From Nematostella vectensis (taxonomy: Eukaryota; Cnidaria; Anthozoa; Actiniaria; Edwardsiidae): 64,000 nucleotides of DNA. The stretch is from NCBI RefSeq assembly GCF_932526225.1, contig NC_064040.1, positions 14,566,494 through 14,630,493 on the forward strand, written 5' to 3'. The position numbers were made by a program, and so were the translations under genes. The notes below the pieces were generated by a model. That model made no database searches. It was not told the DNA's origin and was given only the letters and a program-made list of their open reading frames with translations. This document shows, in pieces, positions 1-12,600 of the stretch (position 1 is the stretch's first letter; every line of letters begins with the position of its first letter).

Positions 1-590
1 ATATCTATTGTTGTACTTCCGTGTAATAATATCATGCTATATCACATATCTATTGTTGTACTTCCGTGTAATAATATCATGCTATATCACATATCTATTG
101 TTGTACTTCCGTGTAATAATATCATGCTATATCACATATCTATTGTTGTACTTCCGTGTAATAATATCATGCTATATCACATATCTATTGTTGTACTTCC
201 GTGTAATAATATCATGCTATATCACATATCTATTGTTGTACTTCCGTGTAATAATATCATGCTATATCACATATCTATTGTTGTACTTCCGTGTAATAAT
301 ATCATGCTATATCACATATCTATTGTTGTACTTCCGTGTAATAATATCATGCTATATCACATATCTATTGTTTGCACTCACGTGTAAAATATCATGCTAT
401 ATCACATATCTATCGTTGTACTTCCGTGTAATAATATCATGTTATATCACATATCTATCGTTGTACTTCCGTGTAACAATATCACAAACCTATTGTTGTA
501 CTTCCGTGTAATAATGCTATATATATCACATACCTATTGTTGTACTTCCGTATAATAATATCATGCTATATCACATACCGTGTATAATAT
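1..590. repeat. 45-bp minisatellite in claspin intron, anchored at exon donor
   Basis: About 13 tandem copies of a 45-bp unit. Copies at 1-370 are nearly identical; those at 370-590 are diverged and of variable length. On the minus strand the unit reads AAGTACAACAATAG followed by GTATGTGATATAGC and an AT-rich tail ending ACACGG. The claspin exon ending at 618 has AGTACAACAG...CAACAG followed by GTATCAGATATTATTAGC and the same AT-rich tail ending ACACGG. The array therefore runs into the exon end and copies its 5' splice site. The left end is cut by the window. Confidence 0.9.
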
Positions 591-617
591 CATGCCATAG
601 CTAATAATATCTGATAC

Positions 618-3600
618 CTGTTGCTGCCGCTGTTGTACTGCTGGTGTCCTTGATGATGTTCAAGATGCTCTGACTGTTCTCGTCTGTGTCATGGATCATG
701 TTCTCATTTCTGCCCTTTTTCTGCATAGGACAGATCGATACATAAAGGATGAGTTCCCTTCTCCACAAATAAACCTTACTCACTATTTTCCTGAACTATG
801 ACTTCTAGATTGTTTCTCTCAACCATAGTTGAGCAGTATGTCTAACTATATCTAAGGCGACTTTTGACATATCTTTCAATCCTCTACCCCCTCCCCCGCC
901 CTTAGTTTGCAAGGACCACCTACCATCTCCTCACTAAGAAATGTATCTCTGGAACCCACCTTTCCCCCCTAGGTTAGCAAGAACAACTCACTATCTCTTT
1001 CCTAAGGGGTGTATCACTTTCGAACCGCCTCCCCCTGCCCTAAGTTTGCAAGGACCACCTACCATCTCCTCACTAAGAAATGTATCTCTCGAACACCCTC
1101 CCCCTCTTCCCCCTAGGTTAGCAAGAACCAATCACTATCTCCTCCCTATGGAATGTATGGGCCAGTACGCAGCTCTTACAAGCTGCAATTTGATTGGCAA
1201 ATGAACGATATCCGCACCTCAACACAAAGAACAAGAAGAATAGAGACAAAAGAACTCCTTTGTAGAACAAAGATAATAGGAGACAAAGCAGCTGCGTACT
1301 TACTTGAATGTATCTCTCTTGAACCACCCACCCTTCCCCCCTAGGTTAGCAAGAACTACTCACTATCTCCTCCCTAAGGAACGTATCTCTCTCGAACCGC
1401 CTCCCCTAATCTAAAGTTAGCAAGAACCACTTGCCAGATACATAAGGAATGTATCTCTCTCTAACATCACCTACTCCCTCCCCTAAGTTAGCAAGAACCA
1501 CTTGCCATCTCCCTAAGTAATGTATCTCTCTCGAACCATCCACCCTCCCCCCCCTTAGTTAGCAAAAACCACTCACCATCTCTTACCTAAGAAATGTATC
1601 TTTCTCAAATCATCCACCCTCCCCCCCTTAGTTAGCAAGAACCACTCACCATCTCTTACCTAAGGAATGTATCTCTCTCAAACCATCCACCCTCCCCCCC
1701 TTTAGTTAGCAAGAACCACTCACCATCTCCTCACTATGGAATGTATCTCTCTCGAACCATCCACCCTCCCCCCCTTAGTTAGCAAGAACCACTCACCATC
1801 TCTTACCTAAGGAATGTATCTCTCTCAAACCATCCACCCCCCCCCCCTTAGTTAGCAAGAACCACTCACCATCTCTTACCTAAGGAATGTATCTTTCTCA
1901 AACCATCCACCCCCCCCCTTAGTTAGCAAGAACCACTCACCATCTCTTACCTAAGGAATGTATCTTTCTCAAACCATCCAGCCCCACCCCCTTAGTTAGC
2001 AAGAACCACTCACCATCTCTTACCTAAGGAATGTATCTTTCTCAAACCATCCACCCTCCCTCCTTAGTTAGCAAGAACCATTCACCATCTCTTACCTAAG
2101 GAATGTATCTCTCTCAAACCATCCACCCCCCCCCCTTAGTTAGCAAGAACCACTCACCATCTGTTACCTAAGGAATGTATTTCAAACCATCCACCCTTCC
2201 CCCCCTTAGTTAGCAAGAACCACTCACCATCTCCTCCCTATGGAATGTATCTCTTTTGAACCATCCACCCTCCCCCCCTTAGTTAGCAAGAACTACTCAC
2301 CATCTCTTACTCACACTTACCTAAGGAATGTATCTCTCTCGAACCTCACCTACTCCCTCCAGTAAGTTAGCAAGAATCACTTACCAACTCCTCCCTAAGG
2401 AATGTATCTCTCTCGAACCTCTCCTTTCTTCTCTTGCTTTCCTCTTCCGTTAAGAGTTCCACATTGACACCATCCTCGTCACCCCACAGTCGCTTGTCAA
2501 ACAGGTCAAGCTGTGAGTTCTGGTCAATGCCTCGCCAACGGAAGTTCCTTTTCCTTCCCTCCCCATCAGTGAACAGATCGCCATCCTGCAGGTACATCTC
2601 CTTCATCAGGCGCAGCTCTGCTTTGTCTTGGTCCATCATGGTTTTCCTGGAAATTAAATAATAATGAGATATTCTTGCTTTATCAGAGTCCAACATACAG
2701 GGTAAGTCTTGAAAACAGGATGAGTACAGGAAACAGGGTGAGTCCAAGAAACAAAGAGAGTCTAGGAAACAGGGAGAGCCCAGGTAACAGGGTGAGTCCA
2801 AGAAACAGAGAGAGTCCAGGAAACAGGGTGAGTCCAAGAAACAAAGAGAGTCTAGGAAACAGGGAGAGTCCAGGAAACAGGGTGAGTCAAGGAAACAGGA
2901 TGAGTCCAGGAAACAAAGAGAGTCTAGGAAACAGGGAGAGCCCAGGAAACAGGGTGAGTCTAAGAAGCAGGGAGAGTCCAGGAAACAGGGTGAGTCCAAG
3001 AAACAAGGAGTCTAGGAAACAGGGTGAGTCAAGGAAACATGGTGAGTCCAGGAAACAAAGAGAGTCTAGGAAACAGGGAGAGTCCAGGAAACAGGGTGAG
3101 TCAAGGAAACAGGGTGAGTCCAGGAAACAAAGAGAGTCTAGGAAACAGGGAGAGTCCAGGAAACAGGGTGAGTCAAGGAAACAGGGTGAGTCCGGGAAAC
3201 AGGGCGAGTCCAGGAAACAGGGTGAATCCAAGAAACAGGGTGAGTCCAGGAAAAAGGGTAAGTCCAGGAAACAGGCTGAGTCCAGGAAACAGGGTGAGTC
3301 CAAGAAACAGGGAGAGTCCAGGAAACAGGGTGAAAATATAGGCCAGGTCAGTGTTATTTATTTGAATAAAGAGCAAACAGGGTTAAAGGTGAGAATAAAT
3401 GGGTACATACATGTGAACTTTGTTGATCTGTTTCTGGAGTTCGTGGTCTGATGGAAGCTCTTCCTGATCCGAGTCTTCCTCAAGTTCATCATCATCCGTG
3501 TTGATGTCCTCATCCTCATCTGAACCAACATCACTTCCTGACAACTCTGCTTCCTCCTCCAAGAAATTCATCTTGTCGAAAACCCTAAATACAACAATAT

Positions 3601-6600
3601 TGTTTATATCTGCCAAACACACAATGTTTAACCCCTAAGAAAACAACAACGCAAAGACACAGTAGAAAAAATCAATAAAAACAAGCTTGAAGTAGTATGT
3701 ATGTTTATGTCACAGTAAAAAATAGTAGTTTCGTTCAGTGTTATGCTCAGACAAAGGGATACAATTGAAACATTAGCAGACCTACTGTACATACCACAAC
3801 TTCACAGGATTTGTTTTTCTACGGCTTTTCTGCAGTCTTTCTAGTCTATTTTCTAGACCACAAAAGCCATGCGGAACTTGAAGGTGGGTTCATAAGAACT
3901 GGATCTTCCAGCAACATATCACATATTCTAGGGACACTATATTTTCTTAACTTACTTTTTAGTCTTCCCTTGCTTGCTGATAAGTTCCTCATCACCACTT
4001 TTATCATCAATGTCATCAATATCATCATCTTGAATTTCATCTAAGTATTCTTTACTCCCAACATCTTCATTATCATTTTCAGGCTTATCATTATCGTCAG
4101 CTTTTTCTTTACTTTCCTCACCCTCAACCTGCAAACTCTTACTATAACTGCTTTGAGAACCGGAAAAGTTAAATCCCTTTTTGCTCCATGAACCCTGAGG
4201 AAGGCTATCACTGAACTGTCCTGAACAGAGTCCTATTATCTCATCCATATTGGGATCCTGAGTGGGTCTTGGAGCTTGTGAGATGGCACCATCACCACCA
4301 AACTTTCCAGAACATAGGCCAAGAATCTCGTCCATAGCATCATCATCCTTGTTGGTGTCCTCAAAGACGAACAAGGTTTTGGGTTTCTTTGGTTTCTTGG
4401 AGGAATAAAGGAACCTAACAAGAGTAACATAAGTTGTCTGTATGAGTACAAATTTATATTAAAAAAAAATAATGCAACACATTTGGTAACATATCTTGTC
4501 ACAACACGATGAGTAAGAGCATGAGAGTAAAGAAAATTGCACATCGCAACCAAGCATAGTAAAATTTACACTTTTAACACTGAGATGCACACTAGCAAAT
4601 AGCTATCTAAACAATCGTGATCAGTTTCAAATTATCTGCATTTGGTGAGCTCCAGAATATAGTGGAATTCTAAAAAGTATCACATCAATATTATTATTTA
4701 ATGATAGCTTTTGTCATGTGCCATTTTGTTTGAAATGGAACAAATAAAAGAATTATGTTTTAGGGCCTCAAATTCTTAGCATAAGCATATAATAGAGGCA
4801 CATAGCAAGTGCCTACCCTTGTGTGTCCAGCATTTGGGTGAACTGAGTGTCCTCATCTAGACTAAAGTGGAAGTCATTAGCACCATCTGATTGCGAAGCC
4901 CCTGTTGCACTTGTAGGTTGCTTCTCATCATTTTTCTCAAAAAGATCCTGTAAAAGGTTGAAGGACAAATAGGTGTATTTTGGACTAGAACCTCATGCCA
5001 TCAAAATATGCCTTTGATATTTGAGTTATGTGATGCAAGCTACTGTGGCTTACCAAGAATGTTTGTAGAAAAAATCAGTATTGATCGAAACAAACTTCAT
5101 AACTTGAAGGATCACTTTATTTTTTATATGCACTGGTTGTTTTGTTTTAATAATCTTTTACCTTTTTGAGAACAACCTCAGGAATGAGTACTTTAATTAG
5201 CTTTACCAAAATAAGCTTTACCAAAGTATCTTGAATAAAAGGTTGTTTTCAAAATATAATGGGATAGCAATAACGATTTTACACTAACCTGTGAGTCTTC
5301 AATTGGTAAGGTGAGTTGCGAAAGTTTTCCTGGCTGTTAAAAATAGAATAACAATATGTATACAGTATACTGTAAGCATTGTGGTCATACAAAAAGGTTA
5401 AACTACATTATGATTACAGTTTTACAAATCTCATTTGATCAACAGCTAAGAGAAACATCATGATAAACAAAGGAAGAGCTAAAACACACAAGTTTTATTG
5501 TTTTAAGCAAATTACAAATAAAACACATATTTAAATAATGTTGTCTGGAGTATTTTTCATGGATATGTACAGTTGGATGCAAAAAAAATGTTTGGCAAAC
5601 AATCTTATGATTGTCCAACATTTCAACTGACTAAATTATCTAACCATAACAACAAGAGCTGGTTTAAGTTTATTTGAGACTTGTTGCTCATACCGTTTTG
5701 AGGGTGCCATGAGTTCTAGAGGAATCTGACACACGATCGGCAAAGTGTGGAAACAAAGAGGACAGTTCTGAGGTAGTGTCGCTCTCACGCATCATGTGGC
5801 CGCCACCCTGTGCCGCTTGGATCCTACTGCTCTCGTTACTGCCATCTGCATCTGATGTGATTGCCAAACTTGACTGAGATGTCTCTGTGGATGACACTGG
5901 AGCAGGCGTCTTAAACTCCTTCAGCTTGGTCAACTCCTCCTCCTCCTCTTCTTCATCTTCAATGCTATCGAGGCGTAGGCAGAGCCCTTCAGACTCCTCA
6001 CTGTGGTGCTTGGAGCTCCTAGCACCCTCCATGTTGAATAACTTACTACTTGAGCTTGAATCGTTAAACAAGTCTATAGTCTGCTCATCATTGTTTTGTA
6101 TAACTAATTTGGTGTTGCTGATGGATTTAAAAGACTTTTTTAACTTTTTTATCTTATTTTTAGACATTTTATGGCTGCCTCTTGCATCTTCACCATCACA
6201 GTTTCCTTCGTCACTCACATCACCATCAGATCCAGATGCATGATCAACAAGATAGTCATAATCATCATCATCATCAGCATCATCTTCAGCCTCATCATCT
6301 ACAAATTCTGACTTGGATGTTTTGACATCATCATTAAAATTGATTCCTTCCTCTTGTCGGCGTTCATCTATTTCATTCCACTTATCTAATTCACCATCAG
6401 AGTCAGATTCTGAAAAGAAAACTCAAATTAGGATTAAAAACCATGACAAATAAAAATGTTACTAAACCATTGTATTTTGCAACCATTGCAAATACAAAAT
6501 GTTACTAAAACAGAAAAAAAATAGACAGATTTAGGATAAACAGAATGGCAGATCAAAATTGCAATCACACTGTTGCAATACAATTTTTTCCAATCCTGCA

Positions 6601-9600
6601 TATATATGTTTTGCTTTGCAAAAATTTTGGTATAGGTTTCCATTAAATTTTTCCAGTTACAAAAAATTACAAATAGTGAAAAAAAAAAGTAAGTGACTTA
6701 GGAAAAAACAGCTTTTGTGAAATTATGAGCACATCCACCAAGAGCACTGTGTGAGCAATATCATAGAACACACCATCACCCGTAATATCTTCTTCCTCTT
6801 CCTCCTCACTCATTTCCTCATCATCTAGTTTCCGTTGGCTTTCATGGATCTGCCTTAACTTTGCTCGTTGTTGCTTCATCTTTGATTCCAGTTGTGCCTT
6901 CAGGATCTTTAGTCTAGCACCTGGCGAAGTATACATTGAAATATAAGAATTATAGAAACTTTGATGCAGTGAAGTAAGCCTAGGTACATTAGGAATAGCC
7001 CTTTAATACTCTACCACAGGTATATTACTGCAGGTTTTTGGATGTTTTTTCATATACACTGCCAACCAAGTAAACAATTCCAACATGGCTAAGCAAGTTA
7101 AAACTGTGACATTCCTGATACTATGCCTACCAGGGGTGGATTTGTCAATGTTGTCCTCTGGTATCAGGGCAGCTACTGGTGATTTCGCCTCCTCTACTGT
7201 TTTCTCTGCTTTCTTAATTTTTGGAGATGGCTTAGTGGCATGCTTCATAAACCTTGCAAATTGCAACAAAAACAAATTGAGTTAACAGGATAGATAAGTT
7301 TTTTCCTTATCATCATCTCTTACAAGTTGTAACCCCCCATCTCTCTATCAAACCCCGATCTCTTCATCGGACCCTGTACACCCTACCTCTCTATCAGACC
7401 CTGTACCCCTATCTCTCTATCAGACCCTGTACCCCTATCTCTCTATCAGACCCTGTACCCCTAACTCTCTATCAGACCCTGTACCCCGATCTCTCCATCA
7501 GACCCTGTACCCCTATCTCTCCATCAGACCCTGTACCCCTACCTCTCCATCAGACCCTGTACCCTGATCTCTCCATCAGACCCTGTACCCCTATCTCTCC
7601 ATCAGACCCTGTACCCCTATCTCTCCATCAGACCCTGTACTCCTACCTCTCCATCAGACCCTGTACCCCGATCTCTCCATCAGACCCTGTACCCCTATCT
7701 CTCCATCAGACCCTGTACCCCTATCTCTCCATCAGACCCTGTACCCCGATCTCTCCATCAGACCCTGCACCCTGATCTCTCCATCAGACCCTGCACCCCT
7801 ATCTTTCCATCAGACCCTGTACCCCGATCTCTCCATCAGACCCTGTACCCCCTATCTCTCCATCAGACCCTGTACCCCTATCTCTCCATCAGACCCTGTA
7901 CCCCCTATCTCTCCATCAGACCCTGTACCCCCTATCTCTCCATCAGACCCTGTACCCCTATCTCTCCATCAGACCCTGTACCCTGATCTCTCCATCAGAC
8001 CCTGTACCCCGATCTCTCCATCAGACCCTGTACCCCTACCTCTCCATCAGACCCTGTACTCCTACCTCTCCATCAGACCCTGTACCCCTACCTCTCCATC
8101 AGACCCTGTACCCCGATCTCTCCATCAGACCCTGTACCCCGATCTCTCCATCAGACCCTGTACCCCGATCTCTCCATCAGACCCTGTACCCCTATCTCTC
8201 CATCAGACCCTGTACCCCGATCTCTCCATCAGACCCTGTACCCCTATCTCTCCATAAGACCCTGTACCCCTATCTCTCCATCAGACCCTGTATCCCTATC
8301 TCTCCATCAGACCCTGTACCCCGATCTCTCCATCAGACCCTGTACCCCGATCTCTCCATCAGACCCTGTACCCCGATCTCTCCATCAGACCCTGTACCCC
8401 TATCTCTCCATCAGACCCTGTACCCCGATCTCTCCATCAGACCCTGTACCCCGATCTCTCCATCAGACCTTGTACCCCGATCTCTCCATCAGACCCTGTA
8501 CCCCCTATCTCTCCATCAGACCCTGTACCCCTATCTCTCCATCAGACCCTGTACCCCCTATCTCTCCATCAGACCCTGTACCCCCTATCTCTCCATCAGA
8601 CCCTGTACCCCTATCTCTCCATCAGACCCTGTACCCTGATCTCTCCATCAGACCCTGTACCCTGATCTCTCCATCAGACCCTGTACCCCTATCTCTCCAT
8701 CTGACCCTGTACCCCTATCTCTCCATCTGACCCTGTACCCCTATCTCTCCATCAGACCCTGTACCCCGATCTCTCCATCAGACCCTGTACCCCGATCTCT
8801 CCATCAGACCCTGTACCCCGATCTCTCCATCAGACCCTGTATCCCTATCTCTCCATCAGACCCTGTACCCCGATCTCTCCATCAGACCCTGTACCCCGAT
8901 CTCTCCATCAGACCCTGTACCCCGATCTCTCCATCAGACCCTGTACCCCTATCTCTCCATCAGACCCTGTACCCCGATCTCTCCATCAGACCCTGTACCC
9001 CGATCTCTCCATCAGACCTTGTACCCCGATCTCTCCATCAGACCCTGTACCCCGATCTCTCCATCAGACCCTGTACCCCTACCTCTCCATCAGACCCTGT
9101 ACCCTGATCTCTCCATCAGACCCTGCACCCCTACCTCTCCATCAGACCCTGCACCCCTATTTCTCCATCAGACCCTGTACCCCTATCTCTCCATCAGACC
9201 CTGTACCCCTATCTCTCCATTAGACCCTGTACCCCTATCTCTCCATCAGACCCTGTACCCCTACCTCTCCATCAGACCCTGTACCCCTATCTCTCCATCA
9301 GACCCTGTACCCCTATCTCTCTATCAGACCCTGTACCCCTATCTCTCCATCAGACCCTGTACCCCTATCTCTCTATCAGACCCTGTACCCCTACCTCTCC
9401 ATCAGACCCTGTATCCCTATCTCTCCATCAGACCCTGTACCCCGATCTCTCCATCAGACCCTGTACCCCGATCTCTCCATCAGACCCTGTACCCCGATCT
9501 CTCCATCAGACCCTGTACCCCTATCTCTCCATCAGACCCTGTACCCCGATCTCTCCATCAGACCCTGTACCCCGATCTCTCCATCAGACCCTGTACCCCG

Positions 9601-12600
9601 ATCTCTCCATCAGACCCTGTACCCCTACCTCTCCATCAGACCCTGTACCCTGATCTCTCCATCAGACCCTGCACCCCTACCTCTCCATCAGACCCTGCAC
9701 CCCTATTTCTCCATCAGACCCTGTACACCTATCTCTCCATCAGACCCTGTACCCCTATCTCTCCATTAGACCCTGTACCCCTATCTCTCCATCAGACCCT
9801 GTACCCCTACCTCTCCATCAGACCCTGTACCCCTATCTCTCCATCAGACCCTGTACCCCTATCTCTCCATCAGACCCTGTACCCCTATCTCTCTATCAGA
9901 CCCTGTACCCCTACCTCTCCATCAGACCCTGTACCCCTATCTCTCCATCAGACCCTGTACCCCTATCTCTCCATCAGACCCTGTACCCCTATCTCTCCAT
10001 CAGACCCTGTATTCCGATCTCTCCATCAGACCCTGTACCCCGATCTCTCCATCAGACCCTGTACCCCGATCTCTCCATCAGACCCTGTACCCCTATCTCT
10101 CCATCAGACCCTGTACCCCTATCTCTCCATCAGACCCTGTACCCCTATCTCTCCATCAGACCCTGTACCCTGATATCTCCATCAGACCCTGTACCCCTAT
10201 CTCTCCATCAGACCCTGTACCCCGATCTCTCCATCAGACCCTGTACCCCTATCTCTCCATCAGGCCCTGTACCCCTATCTCTCCATCAGACCCTGTACCC
10301 CGATCTCTCCATCAGACCCTGTACCCCGATCTCTCCATCAGACCCTGTACCCCCTATCTCTCCATCAGACTCTGTACCCCCTATCTCTCCATCAGACCCT
10401 GTACCCCCTATCTCTCCATTAGACCCTGTACCCCGATCTCTCCATCAGACCCTGTACCCCGATCTCTCCATCAGACCCTGTACCCCTACCTCTCCATCAG
10501 ACCCTGTACCCCTACCTCTCCATCAGACCCTGTACCCCTACCTCTCCATCAGACCCTGTACCCCTACCTCTCCATCAGACCCTGTACCCCTATCTCTCCA
10601 TCAGACCCTGTACCCCGATCTCTCCATCAGACCCTGTACCCCGATCTCTCCATCAGACCCTGTACCCCTATCTCTCCATCAGACCCTGTACCCCTATCTC
10701 TCCATCAGACCCTGTACCCCGATCTCTCCATCAGACCCTGTACCCCGATCTCTCCATCAGACCCTGTACCCCGATCTCTCCATCAGACCCTGTACCCCGA
10801 TCTCTCCATCAGACCCTGTACCCCGATCTCTCCATCAGACCCTGTACCCCCTATCTCTCCATCAGACCCTGTACCCCCTATCTCTCCATCAGACCCTGTA
10901 CCCCCTATCTCTCCATTAGACCCTGTACCCCCTATCTCTCCATCAGACCCTGTACCCCGATCTCTCCATCAGACCCTGTACCCCGATCTCTCCATTAGAC
11001 CCTGTACCATTACCTCTCCATCAGACCCTGTACCCCTACCTCTCCATCAGACCCTGTACCCGTACCTCTCCATCAGACCCTGTACCCGTACCTCTCCATC
11101 AGACCCTATACCCCGATCTCTCCATCAGACCCTGTACCCCGATCTCTCCATCAGACCCTGTACCCCGATCTCTCCATCAGACCCTGTACCCCTATCTCTC
11201 TATCAGACCCTGTACCCCGATCTCTCCATCAGACCCTGTACCCCGATCTCTCCATCAGACCCTGTACCCCTATCTCTCTATCAGACCCTGTACCCCGATC
11301 TCTCCATCAGACCCTGTACCCCTATCTCTCCATCAGACCCTGTACCCCTATCTCTCCATCAGACCCTGTACCCCGATCTCTCCATCAGACCCTGTACCCC
11401 GATCTCTCCATCAGACCCTGTACCCCGATCTCTCCATCAGACCCTGTACCCCTACCTCTCCATCAGACCCTGTACCCCTACCTCTCCATCAGACCCTGTA
11501 CCCCTACCTCTCCATCAGACCCTGTACCCCTACCTCTCCATCAGACCCTGTACCCCTATCCCTCCATCAGACCCTGTACCCCTATCTCTCCATCAGACCC
11601 TGTACCCCTATCTCTCCATCAGACCCTGTACCCTGATCTCTCCATCAGACCCTGTACCCTGATCTCTCCATCAGACCCTGTACCCCTATCTCTCCATCTG
11701 ACCCTGTACCCCTATCTCTCCATCTGACCCTGTACCCCTATCTCTCCATCAGACCCTGTACCCCGATCTCTCCATCAGACCCTGTACCCCTATCTCTCCA
11801 TCAGACCCTGTACCCCTATCTCTCCATCAGACCCTGTACCCCCTATCTCTCCATCAGACCCTGTACCCCCTATCTCTCCATCAGACCCTGTACCCCTATC
11901 TCTCCATCAGACCCTGTACCCTGATCTCTCCATCAGACCCTGTACCCTGATCTCTCCATCAGACCCTGTACCCCTATCTCTCCATCTGACCCTGTACCCC
12001 TATCTCTCCATCTGACCCTGTACCCCTATCTCTCCATCAGACCCTGTACCCCGATCTCTCCATCAGACCCTGTACCCCGATCTCTCCATCAGACCCTGTA
12101 CCCCGATCTCTCCATCAGACCCTGTATCCCTATCTCTCCATCAGACCCTGTACCCCGATCTCTCCATCAGACCCTGTACCCCGATCTCTCCATCAGACCC
12201 TGTACCCCGATCTCTCCATCAGACCCTGTACCCCTATCTCTCCATCAGACCCTGTACCCCGATCTCTCCATCAGACCCTGTACCCCGATCTCTCCATCAG
12301 ACCCTGTACCCCGATCTCTCCATCAGACCCTGTACCCCGATCTCTCCATCAGACCCTGTACCCCTACCTCTCCATCAGACCCTGTACCCTGATCTCTCCA
12401 TCAGACCCTGCACCCCTACCTCTCCATCAGACCCTGCACCCCTATTTCTCCATCAGACCCTGTACCCCTATCTCTCCATCAGACCCTGTACCCCTATCTC
12501 TCCATTAGACCCTGTACCCCTATCTCTCCATCAGACCCTGTACCCCTACCTCTCCATCAGACCCTGTACCCCTATCTCTCCATCAGACCCTGTACCCCTA

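Noticed and set aside
8-511. 167-codon repetitive frame in the 45-bp array
   Set aside because: 45 bp is a multiple of three, so the frame stays open by chance; no start or splice support.
2675-3451. Long repetitive frames on both strands ([11 protein letters not shown] and DSPCFL types)
   Set aside because: They arise because the 18-bp repeat is a multiple of three; they lie in an intron.
3846-3930. Possible additional claspin exon
   Set aside because: The flanking exons (3956-4414 and 3411-3584) already join in phase with good splice sites and give the conserved sequence; the intervening frame has no claspin similarity.
9019-10173. 384-codon plus-strand open frame of repeating Pro/Ser/Asp peptide
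   Set aside because: It is translation of the 26-bp minisatellite (three units make 26 codons) on the strand opposite claspin, inside a claspin intron.
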